Translations under genes and position numbers: made by a program
DNA from: Kaistia terrae
Lineage (GTDB): Bacteria > Pseudomonadota > Alphaproteobacteria > Rhizobiales > Kaistiaceae
Assembly (NCBI RefSeq): GCF_026344005.1
Contig: NZ_JAPKNH010000003.1
Coordinates: forward strand, 496,001 to 560,000
DNA length: 64,000 nt
Direction of reading: 5' to 3'
In this document: positions 6,636 to 14,614 of the stretch, piece by piece
Layout of the letters: the number at the start of each line of letters is the position of its first letter
Numbering within the stretch: position 1 is the stretch's first letter
The notes under the pieces: model-generated
Databases searched by the model: none
What the model saw: only the letters and a program-made list of their open reading frames with translations
What the model was told of the DNA's origin: nothing

Positions 6636-9345
6636 TGCCGGCCTCCACTGCCTCTTGATCGTCATCCGGCTCGGCCATCATGTCGAGCTGTACGACATAG
6701 ACCTTGTTGACTTGGTATGTCCTTGGCACGGCACGAATAGCAGTCGTTGGCAACGCAAAGCTGAGCGACACGACAGGATCGACGAGCTTCAGCGTTGCCT
6801 TGGCCCCCTCAGTATTGGTCGCGATTCCATTCGTGCGGAAAGCATGGATCAAGAGCAGCGGTCGCTTACGATGCCGACAGAAGGCGCTGTCACCTCGCTC
6901 GCCATCCGGATCCTCCCTTTCTGCAGTGGCTGCGGCGAGTTCTTCTTGCGCCATTCCGAACTTGACATCGCCGGGGTCGGCAATCCGATTCTTCATGCCA
7001 GTGACGCGGAAGATGCTCGCTCCCTCCGATTCTACATCGACGACCATCCCGGCGTGCCTGCGACGCATGGGAAAGGGAATTCCGAACAGCGGAGGTGTCT
7101 CGGAAACACCGCTTTGCAGATGCGGGATAGCGACGTCCCATACCTCGAGATCGGCTTTGAGGCGGTCGGAAATGTAGTCACCTAGCAGCGATCTACGCCC
7201 ATTGACACGCTTGAGGTCGCCATGGGCATCAGCAAACTGGAACCGGTCAAGCAATGCCAAGACCTGCGTGCCGTTTGCAGTCCAGAGGACATGCCCTTCT
7301 TTTAGCTCTCGGCTGCCGAGGGCAGCCAGGAAGTCACCAACCGCAGCGCAATTCTCGGCATTGACTTCGCTATCATTGAAGAGAGCGTACCCCTCGATGT
7401 GGCGACCCGCATAGCTCTGCGCAATTGTCATTTTTTTGGCGGTCCGCATCTTGCTGGCAGCCGTTATACGGATGGCAGTCGGGCTTTCGCGAACGCGGAG
7501 GCCGAAGTCCGCCGGTGTGAGGCCGTTGAGTTGCATCCTCTTCACTTCGGAGCGCAGTTCCTCGATGGCTTCGTTCACCTGTTCATAGTGCTCCAGCGAG
7601 ACCTTCGGCAGGTAGACACGGCAGAGATCCTCGTATCCGTTTCGATACCCAAACCAGCGCGCCATTTGCATGAGCGTGTCCGAAGCTGCGGTATTACGCA
7701 GGATATAGGACACAGTGAGATCCTCGAGCGTCAGGCCACGCGACAGGGCCAGTCCACCAATGGCGATGACGCGCAGACCGGTGGAGCGGTGCCGAGCATA
7801 ATCGAGCGTGCCGCCACGCATGTTAACCGTCAGCATGACGGTTCCCTTCAGCGCATCGTCGAGGATCGGCAAGACATCGCCAAATCCGTGGCCGCTTTCG
7901 GAGAATTCCTTCTCGAAGGTTGCACCAAGATCCCCGATGAGGGAATCTCGGACATCTTGTAGTGGTAGGCCGCCATTTGCGGTCAACGCATTCCGAATTG
8001 CTTCCAAATAGGCATAGACGAGGCCGAGGACTGTTTCTTGGACGTCATTGAAGCGGCTGACGTTGATCATCATCGAGCAGTGCTGATGCTCGTGCCCCCT
8101 AAGGTATCGAAGACCGCGCGTCAGACACCAAACCCGAACTGCCTCTTTCAGCGAATCGGGCAGCGTACCAATCAGATGGTTTCGCTTGTGAGCAAGCGGC
8201 AACGTATTCTGATAGTCGCCGATGTTCCGAACAGTAGTGGCTCGAAGATCACCTTTAGGAGCGAAGATCTTGCTCGCCCCTACATAATTCGATGGAGGAT
8301 CGAGGGCCTTAATGAAATGCCTCGGAAACAGATCATCTCCGAGCATCTCGCTTTCGTTATCGGGGTCGATGAAAATATTGGCGAAGGGAGTAGCTGTATA
8401 GCCAATATATGTAGATCTATAGAATTTATGAAGTATCTTACGGATGTAGCCGTTGATTACCGTGGTCTTTTTGGGGTCTTTGCTCGTATTGATCGAGGCA
8501 TTGTCCGCCTCGTCGTCGATGAGGAGCATCGGGTAGCTCATCCGGCCGCCACCTTGCTGCGTTTCCAGCCAGTCAAACAGCGTCTCGAGTGTTCGGCTGT
8601 TTTTCTTGGTCACGAATATTATGGGTTCATTGTGGGCCTCTAAGCTGAAGAAGACTCCGGCTGCATCCTCGGTAAAATCGCGGTCGCGGGAGGTGCCATA
8701 GGCTGGCGTACGCTTCTTCGTCGCATAGTTCTGAAGCGGCAGACCTTCGATCACGGCCGCATTGAAGACCGATTTTCGGCCGATGAACGTGTCGTCGATG
8801 CGCTCTTGCGTCTGGGACCGAAGCGAATTGGTGATGCCGGCGAGCAGGATTATGACCTTGTAACCGGCATCTGCAGCCTTGCAGATCAGCGCCGAATAGT
8901 TGGTGGTCTTGCCAGACTGCACGTGACCCATGACCATTCCTCGACGCTTCCACTCGCCTTCTGCTACAGGATTACCGCAGTAGTCGAGGATCTCGTCTGT
9001 AACGGTATCGAGAGTGGCTACTACCTGCGGGGGAAGACGGTTGCCTTCCATGTAGTAGCGCCGTAGGCGGTCCCAGTAATACCAGTCGACGTCTTGGCGA
9101 CGCTTGTTCAGCCATGGCTTGTATTCGGCGCGAACAGCAGCTCCGCGCTTCTGGGTTGTCGTGAAGCTTTCCTCAAGCTCACGAACGAGAGTGTCGCGTT
9201 CGTCGGGCGCCAGGAGAAACGGCGAACCCTCGACTTCCTCCGCAATGGCTTCCTTTGGAATCGCAGCCCCGACAGACATCTCCAGCTGGAATCTGCCAGC
9301 GATCTTCAGCCGCAGATAAGCCCGTTCGGCATCGAGATTTCTCAA
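6628..9345 (-). CDS. Z1-domain superfamily II helicase/ATPase
   Basis: This 905-residue protein has helicase motifs in order: Walker A GHVQSGKT (140-147), a Walker B-like LLIDDEAD (274-281), GYTATPFANIF (315-325) and a late QMARWFGYR motif. The Z1 family usually sits in restriction-like operons with a MORC ATPase and a PD-(D/E)XK protein, as it does here. It likely uses ATP to move on or remodel DNA for the nuclease. The start is a TTG that overlaps the MORC stop codon (TTGA). The next in-frame ATG is at residue 23, and either start preserves all motifs. All expected motifs appear intact. Confidence 0.92.
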   Translation of the reverse strand: MRNLDAERAYLRLKIAGRFQLEMSVGAAIPKEAIAEEVEGSPFLLAPDERDTLVRELEESFTTTQKRGAAVRAEYKPWLNKRRQDVDWYYWDRLRRYYMEGNRLPPQVVATLDTVTDEILDYCGNPVAEGEWKRRGMVMGHVQSGKTTNYSALICKAADAGYKVIILLAGITNSLRSQTQERIDDTFIGRKSVFNAAVIEGLPLQNYATKKRTPAYGTSRDRDFTEDAAGVFFSLEAHNEPIIFVTKKNSRTLETLFDWLETQQGGGRMSYPMLLIDDEADNASINTSKDPKKTTVINGYIRKILHKFYRSTYIGYTATPFANIFIDPDNESEMLGDDLFPRHFIKALDPPSNYVGASKIFAPKGDLRATTVRNIGDYQNTLPLAHKRNHLIGTLPDSLKEAVRVWCLTRGLRYLRGHEHQHCSMMINVSRFNDVQETVLGLVYAYLEAIRNALTANGGLPLQDVRDSLIGDLGATFEKEFSESGHGFGDVLPILDDALKGTVMLTVNMRGGTLDYARHRSTGLRVIAIGGLALSRGLTLEDLTVSYILRNTAASDTLMQMARWFGYRNGYEDLCRVYLPKVSLEHYEQVNEAIEELRSEVKRMQLNGLTPADFGLRVRESPTAIRITAASKMRTAKKMTIAQSYAGRHIEGYALFNDSEVNAENCAAVGDFLAALGSRELKEGHVLWTANGTQVLALLDRFQFADAHGDLKRVNGRRSLLGDYISDRLKADLEVWDVAIPHLQSGVSETPPLFGIPFPMRRRHAGMVVDVESEGASIFRVTGMKNRIADPGDVKFGMAQEELAAATAEREDPDGERGDSAFCRHRKRPLLLIHAFRTNGIATNTEGAKATLKLVDPVVSLSFALPTTAIRAVPRTYQVNKVYVVQLDMMAEPDDDQEAVEAGNV

Positions 9346-10823
9346 TTGATCCAGCCCTTTGCTTGGAGGTGGCTTTCGACGAGAGCCCAGCTCTGCGCGA
9401 AAGGCTCGGTTCGGCGCAGTTCCTTAGTGAGCTTGTCCATCAGGCCGCCCGCCTCGAGCAGCATCGGCGGCAACGCGATCTCGAGTTGCTCGATGATCGT
9501 CCTGGGATCCGAACTGATCTGGTTCACCTTGGAGGCGTCGGCTCCAAGATCCTGCCCGAGGTTGTGAACCGGCATCGACTGCTCGATCGTCTGTAGCGCG
9601 GCCTGCATTAGCGATAGCGAAGGCTTTTCGGTATCGAGGAGCGTTTTGATCACGGGATGATGTCGATTGATGAGATAGCGGATTTCGCCATCGCGGACAT
9701 GGCGGTTCCAGACCGAAATCTTGCAACCCGTTGCCACTTTCGCGCCTTTTGAGCGGATAACCTTTGCTGACTTACCGCGGATTGATCCTACGATCTGCTG
9801 AAGACGATAGCGAAGGGCCGCAGGAAGTTGAGCATCGGACTTGTCGACTGAGACCTTCCACATCGAATCTAGGCTGTTCGGCACATCAATGGCGATGCGA
9901 ACGAGCTGCGAAAGCTCGCCATGCTTGACGAGGCCGAACCAAGTCCCCTTTATAATAAGACGATGCTGTCGATAGACGTAGAAGCCTTGGTTGCGGAGCA
10001 ACCCCTCGACACCGGATAGGCGGTCATAGTCCGCAAGAGCAAGTTTCGAGTAATGCGGAAGGATGTACGGCCGAATGCGGATTCGGGCGGACTTTCCCTG
10101 ACGGATTTCCTCGCTGCCGAGCATTTGAGTAGCAAGGTTACTGGCGTAGAAAGGGTCATAGGGCTCGATCGGCGTGCCGTTGACGAAGATGGATAGTCGA
10201 CGCCCGCGAACCTCACCGGAGAGGAAGCGATGGAAGGTGAGAGACAGCTGGTTTCGCGCTTGAACGATCAGCCGGTTGAAATCTTGCTCCGTGAGGGACC
10301 CCTCTTCGGACAGCCTGTCGCACTTGTTCCAGATTATCTGCGTTCCATCGCGATCCTGAAGGTGAGGATCAATGAGCTTCTCGATCTCGCGACCTGAAAG
10401 GATGCCCATCTTCCACTTGTCGATATCATCGAGGTCCCAAATCGCCGCAGACAGCTTGCCGTTCCTTCGCGTGATAACCGTCAGCTTCTTGCACTGCGAG
10501 AAGGAGGCCGACTTCATTCCCCAACCGAAACGGCCGAGATCATCAGGGGAGCGTTGTGAAAGTGGATTGGTCGAGGCGGGTCGCATCGCTACTTCGAGTT
10601 CGGTGGCAGCCATGCCGTGCCCGTCATCGACAATGCGGACGATGGGGTCCACATTCGAGTAGAGACAATAGACACGTACGGTACGGGCTTTCGCCGTGAT
10701 CGAATTGTCGATCAAATCTGCGAGCGCACTCGATAGATCGTAATTGCCGAAACTCCGAGCCGATGTCATCAGGGACGCGGCGTCCGGTGGATTTGTTAAG
10801 AATTTCAATTCCCGCTGCCCCAT
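9342..10823 (-). CDS. MORC/MutL-like GHKL ATPase
   Basis: The protein has 493 residues from the ATG at 10823; a GTG at 10835 is the alternative. The GHKL ATP-binding fold is clear: ALADLIDNSITA (33-44, with the Mg-binding Asn), DDGHGM (66-71) and the lid glycines GRFGWGMKSAS (97-107). An S5-like transducer region follows, with GFYVYRQHRLI near residue 280. This matches bacterial MORC/MutL-type ATPases of restriction systems rather than histidine kinases, since there is no phosphoacceptor or receiver domain. Such ATPases dimerise like clamps on ATP binding. GGGAGG lies very close to the chosen ATG. It heads the four-gene coupled unit, 190 bases after the methyltransferase gene. Confidence 0.9.
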   Translation of the reverse strand: MGQRELKFLTNPPDAASLMTSARSFGNYDLSSALADLIDNSITAKARTVRVYCLYSNVDPIVRIVDDGHGMAATELEVAMRPASTNPLSQRSPDDLGRFGWGMKSASFSQCKKLTVITRRNGKLSAAIWDLDDIDKWKMGILSGREIEKLIDPHLQDRDGTQIIWNKCDRLSEEGSLTEQDFNRLIVQARNQLSLTFHRFLSGEVRGRRLSIFVNGTPIEPYDPFYASNLATQMLGSEEIRQGKSARIRIRPYILPHYSKLALADYDRLSGVEGLLRNQGFYVYRQHRLIIKGTWFGLVKHGELSQLVRIAIDVPNSLDSMWKVSVDKSDAQLPAALRYRLQQIVGSIRGKSAKVIRSKGAKVATGCKISVWNRHVRDGEIRYLINRHHPVIKTLLDTEKPSLSLMQAALQTIEQSMPVHNLGQDLGADASKVNQISSDPRTIIEQLEIALPPMLLEAGGLMDKLTKELRRTEPFAQSWALVESHLQAKGWIN

Positions 10824-10872
10824 CACCTCCCGCACAGCAAGAGCATAGCGGGAAGCAACACTTCTGCGCCCT

Positions 10873-10885
10873 CCCCCCCCGGGCG
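10873..10885. repeat. C8-GGGCG tract, right copy of the direct repeat
   Basis: Eight C then GGGCG, 50 bases upstream of the MORC-like ATPase start on the opposite strand, so its transcript leader would carry G8. It matches the copy at 3541-3553 in 12 of 13 bases. Homopolymer length change here could alter expression, or the two copies could mark the edges of an inserted unit. Confidence 0.5.
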
Positions 10886-11013
10886 AGCCTTATCTCCACC
10901 CTGGATCGAATTCGTGTCCGCAGTCAAGAATGCGGAGTGGCGACAGCCTCGCCTATCTGTCAGGCCGGCAGCGGCAGGATAGAAGGGCGGCTGAGATCAT
11001 CGAATGTTGTCCG

Positions 11014-12576
11014 CTAGCGGCCGGCGCGGGTCAGTGACAACCAGACCAGACGCGCAATTTGCCTAGCGAGAAACGGAGGCACGGCGTTGCCAACTTGGAC
11101 GTACTGCTGGGTACGATTGCCGAGGAAAAAATAGTCGTCCGGGAAGGTCTGTAGCCTTGCGGCTTCACGCACGGTCAGGCTGCGACACTGAACCGGATCG
11201 GGATGGATAAAATAATGACCGTCCTTCGAGATGTGGCTCGTCACGGTCGTCGAGGGCGCGTGGGCCAACTGGACGCGAAATCGGTCGGCGAAGATCCCGC
11301 TGTGCCAGTTGCGATGATCGGGGCTCAATGCCAACGGATAATCAGTGGCCTTCGGACTGTAGCCACGCACCTTCCCGAACACCGCCGCAAACATGTAGCG
11401 CCCGAGGTCTGACGCCATGTGTCCGCGGGTTTCATTCTGCGCGATGGCACGAAGTTCGGGGCGATCGATCCACCGACTCAGATCGTCATTCGCGGAGCCG
11501 TAGCCAACCGGCAGTGCAGATGACGCTCGTTCACAAGGCAGGACTTCTTGCCAACGTCGAGCGATATCCCCAAACGCTTCGCGAAGCTTCTCATCGTTCG
11601 TTCCACGATAAATCTCAGCAAGTTGGCTCGCTGCATCCACGACTGCGCTACGCCAATTCTCTGCGCTGTCGTTGCCTCGGCTCAAACCACTGCGAAGAGC
11701 TGGAAGTCCCCCAATCACTTCATCCACCGTGCGCATGGCTGCCGAAACGGCGATGCTTGTGCCTGCTGCAGCCGACGCAAGGTCCGACCTGATGCCCACG
11801 ATGATCACCCTGTGTCGGCGCTGAGGGACGCCGAACTCCTCGGCCCGCACGATGAAGTCCGATGGCTGCTGCGCTTCTGCGAGGCTGGCCCTTCCATTCT
11901 CGACCCGGATTGCCCGTAGTTCGTACATATGGCCGTGACCGGAGCCAAGCGAGGACAGATCTTCCAGCAGCATCTCGAAGACAAGCCGACTCTCCACTGT
12001 CGAAGAGAGTATCCCCTTGACGTTCTCCATCACGAAGGCAGCGGGCCGAAGCCGGTCAAGAACGCGGATATACTCGCGAAAGAGGTAGTGCCGTTCGTCT
12101 TCTTCCGGAACGTAGCCGATCTTTCCTTTCGACCTCGCCCGGCCGACGAGCGAATACGCCTGACACGGCGGCCCGCCAATCAGAATCGTGTCGTCAAAGT
12201 CGCGGCGCAGTTGCGCGATTGAAGAGTCGATCGCCTCGGCTGCGGCGTCAGTCCCGAGTTCCAAGCAGTGCGCCTCGTTGATAGCCCCCTGCCAGGCTTC
12301 AGCATCGACCGCAACCCAATCCGGCTCGGGGATCAGCCCTGCGTGGAAATTGATGAATTGCTCCGGCAAGATATGGTGGCGCGCCCGATACTCCCGCAGA
12401 AATGCGCGCAGCGTCAGTGTCCGATGTGCCGATGCCTCCTTCTCGACCGAAATGCCGATCCGGAACGGCGAATGCCCTTCCTCGGCGAGGGAGGCAAAGC
12501 CTTCGCCCAGCCCGCCTGGACCGGCAAAAAGATCGACGACGCCAAACGTAGATGGCAAATCAGGCTCCTGACGCAT
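11014..12576 (-). CDS. DNA (cytosine-5) methyltransferase
   Basis: The 520-residue protein has the C5-methyltransferase motifs in order: DLFAGPGG (15-22, AdoMet binding), the catalytic GGPPCQAYS (Cys138), the ENVKG motif, PQRRHRVIIVG, the RSLTVREAARLQTFPDDY region and the C-terminal QVGNAVPP. The variable stretch between the QRRHR motif and the RSLTV motif should hold the target recognition domain, so the site cannot be read off. It would protect host DNA from the associated nuclease. I chose the ATG at 12576 because upstream in-frame starts run through the divergent vsr gene, although the ATG has no strong ribosome site. The gene lies upstream of the MORC-Z1-nuclease-AIPR unit on the same strand. 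Confidence 0.95.
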   Translation of the reverse strand: MRQEPDLPSTFGVVDLFAGPGGLGEGFASLAEEGHSPFRIGISVEKEASAHRTLTLRAFLREYRARHHILPEQFINFHAGLIPEPDWVAVDAEAWQGAINEAHCLELGTDAAAEAIDSSIAQLRRDFDDTILIGGPPCQAYSLVGRARSKGKIGYVPEEDERHYLFREYIRVLDRLRPAAFVMENVKGILSSTVESRLVFEMLLEDLSSLGSGHGHMYELRAIRVENGRASLAEAQQPSDFIVRAEEFGVPQRRHRVIIVGIRSDLASAAAGTSIAVSAAMRTVDEVIGGLPALRSGLSRGNDSAENWRSAVVDAASQLAEIYRGTNDEKLREAFGDIARRWQEVLPCERASSALPVGYGSANDDLSRWIDRPELRAIAQNETRGHMASDLGRYMFAAVFGKVRGYSPKATDYPLALSPDHRNWHSGIFADRFRVQLAHAPSTTVTSHISKDGHYFIHPDPVQCRSLTVREAARLQTFPDDYFFLGNRTQQYVQVGNAVPPFLARQIARLVWLSLTRAGR

Positions 12577-12625
12577 TTCACACAGACCGTGTACACTAGG
12601 TTCGGTAGTGAAGACCAGGATGCTC
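12577..12625. promoter_or_regulatory. Compact divergent intergenic region of methyltransferase and vsr
   Basis: Only 49 bases separate the two divergent start codons. The region holds the perfect palindrome GTGTACAC (12589-12596). Promoters for the two genes must overlap here or extend into the opposite coding sequences, so the genes are probably co-regulated. I see no clear -35/-10 pair. Confidence 0.4.
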
Positions 12626-13081
12626 ATGACGGATATCGTCGACAAGCAGACCCGTTCCCGAATGATGGCAGGGATCAAGGGGCGGGACACGAAACCCGAA
12701 CTGGCGCTCCGTCGGGCACTACATGCGCGAGGCTTCCGCTATCGACTGCATGCCAAGAACGTCCCAGGACGGCCAGACCTCGTCTTGTCGAAGTTCAGCG
12801 CGGCGGTCTTTGTGCACGGATGCTTCTGGCATCGCCATGCGGGATGCCGCTACGCCACGACGCCGGCGTCGCGCACCGATTTCTGGCAGTCCAAGTTTGA
12901 AGCAAATATCGCGCGGGACGCCCGCGTACACGAAGCGCTGATCCACTCCGGATGGCGCGTGGCAACCGTATGGGAGTGTGCCCTACGCTCGAACGACCGT
13001 TTGACAGCGGCGGCAGATTGTCTTGCAACCTGGCTTGGTTCAGACGGCACGGAACTCGAAATCGGCGACAAGGACACCTAG
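12626..13081 (+). CDS. vsr: Vsr very-short-patch repair endonuclease
   Basis: The 151-residue protein opens with the Vsr signature TRSRMMAGIKGRDTKPE and keeps the active-site residues Asp51, His64 and His69 (FVHGCFWH), matching the E. coli enzyme's numbering as I recall it. Cys66, His71, Cys74 and Cys118 (WECALR) can form the structural zinc site. Vsr nicks T:G mismatches left by deamination of 5-methylcytosine, which fits its position divergent from a C5-methyltransferase. The ATG at 12626 follows AGGA (12617-12620) by five bases. GTG 12608 and ATG 12620 would add a few residues not typical of the family. In MORC-type restriction loci it may serve as a nuclease as well. Confidence 0.95.
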   Translation: MTDIVDKQTRSRMMAGIKGRDTKPELALRRALHARGFRYRLHAKNVPGRPDLVLSKFSAAVFVHGCFWHRHAGCRYATTPASRTDFWQSKFEANIARDARVHEALIHSGWRVATVWECALRSNDRLTAAADCLATWLGSDGTELEIGDKDT

Positions 13082-14296
13082 CCGTCAGAGTGGATTCAGC
13101 GCCGCGGCCGTGCTGAGAATATCACCTCTTGAACGCACGCTCGTCACACGCAGCCCCGAATATCATCCGTCCTTCTGAAATCGACTGCGGCGGCTGAGGG
13201 CGGGCTTGGCGAAGGCTCCACTAGGCTAGCGCAGCGACAACCTAAACACCTGCCAGCAAGCCCCCTGACTCGGCAATCAATATGTCGCACAGAGATACTG
13301 AAGTTGTGCGCTCCAGATCCCAACAACTGGCCAGGCAAACAGCCCGTCCGACAACGGCGTAGACTGACATCTCGACGCCGAGCTGACTCACTGCCAGGGA
13401 GAGCTCGGGCGAGCGCACTTGATTGCCACCTCACTGCCCGTGGAGAGAGCCTTCCTTGAGAACCTCACAGGAACACTAAGTCCGGCGACACACCGGAGAA
13501 ACACAGGTGCCCACGGCGAACATTAAGCCGCCCAGAAGGCGGCATCGACCGGCCCAAGGATGCGCTGGTCGGGCTCGCTATCAGCACGAGGCTGGAGCTC
13601 TATCCGAACTCCACATTCGAACGTCTGCCCGGCGACGGCCATTTCACTTGGAGTTCGGGCAGTGGACACACGATACCGACGATGACCCTACTCTGACTCG
13701 CGCCCAAAGCATATCCTCAAGCTAAGGCTTTGGCCAACTCGACTGGACCAACCCCTTCGTCAACAGAAGGGGGAGGCGAAGGGACACCGCGCCCGTAGCA
13801 ACGATCGATTTCTACGATTGACACGCTTATAAATGGCGGAATTCTACGGTTTCTAGGTTCCAGCTGGGGCGGGAGGATACGATGCGCGCTCTCCGCCGCG
13901 GGGATCACCCAAGCCTCATCAAGGTCTTCCTCGGTCGACGGCTCCATACGGAAGCGCTCGACTGCCTCGATCAGGGTCGCAAATCCAGCAGTTTCGCATC
14001 TTCCACCCAGCCACGGTGGCTATGCCCGCCCAGCGCGTAGCCTCAAGGAGACATCGATCATGGCGGGGGCACCGAAAACCTGCCTGGGCGGCACCATTAG
14101 CGAATTTCTTTGCTAGCGGGTGAAACAGAAGCCGGCAGGCAAGCCTGACGCGGAAGCGCGCGGAAAACCGCGCCACTCACTAAGACGCCCCTTGTTGCTG
14201 ACGTGGTTTTCCACAGCTCCGCGAGCTAACAAAAGGTGCTAATGAGCCCTGCTAACGCGGAAAGTTAAGTGCTTGATTTAGCTGCTAAAAGCGGAG
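13082..14296. other. Gene-poor island end, no convincing gene
   Basis: About 1.2 kb between vsr and tRNA-Gln has only short frames with poor codon use and no ribosome sites. A stretch near 13560-13690 reads on the plus strand as an AISTRLELYPNS / FERLPGDGHFTW peptide that looks protein-like, so it may be a decayed gene fragment. No integrase, transposase or RNA gene is recognisable. The last 70 bases carry the periodic repeat listed at 14225-14269. Confidence 0.55.
14225..14269. repeat. Four GCTAAC-like hexamers at 13-base spacing next to tRNA-Gln
   Basis: GCTAAC (14225), GCTAAT (14238), GCTAAC (14251) and GTTAAG (14264) start exactly 13 bases apart. A further GCTAAA lies at 14284. They sit 28-72 bases outside the tRNA 3' end, where recombinase or excisionase arm sites of an integrated element would be expected. 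Function is inferred from position only. Confidence 0.45.
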
Positions 14297-14370
14297 TGGC
14301 TGGGGAACCTGGATTCGAACCAAGACTAACGGAGTCAGAGTCCGTCGTTCTACCGTTAAACTATTCCCCA
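14297..14370 (-). tRNA. tRNA-Gln (anticodon CTG)
   Basis: The minus strand gives a 74-base cloverleaf. The acceptor TGGGGAA pairs with TTCCCCA, followed by discriminator G and an encoded CCA. The anticodon stem ACGGA/TCCGT encloses the loop CTCTGAC, giving anticodon CTG, which reads CAG glutamine codons. The T arm contains GGTTCGAATCC. Its 3' end faces the accessory region to the left, as expected for a tRNA used as an integration site. Confidence 0.97.
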
Positions 14371-14614
14371 ACTAAGCCGTTGATCTCTCTCACCATTCTT
14401 GCCGATCTTTCGATCCGCCCGGGAGACGTTTCCAACTGGCCGCGCCGTGGGTGTGGAGATAGGCGGTTTCGCCGGCTCGGTCAAGCGCCCTGTTCCGGCA
14501 ATCCACAGCCCCACCGGAAATCCACAACCCACTTCGTGGCAGGACCTTGCATCGCCTCCGCCTCACCACGCCGCCGCCGCCAGCCTCCCCGCCCCTTCTC
14601 CCTGGAACGGCCCG

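Noticed and set aside
9342-10823. Reading the GHKL protein as a sensor histidine kinase
   Set aside because: It has no H-box, sensor or membrane segments, and the ATP site is N-terminal, as in MutL/MORC proteins.
3575-13081. Calling the cassette BREX, DISARM or a standard type II restriction-modification system
   Set aside because: No PglZ, BrxC or DrmA/B/C-type proteins are present, and a plain type II system would not need the MORC, Z1, DUF4420 and AIPR proteins.
13144-14176. Several 70-97-codon frames between vsr and tRNA-Gln
   Set aside because: No ribosome sites, poor codon use and no recognisable motifs; at most they include gene remnants.
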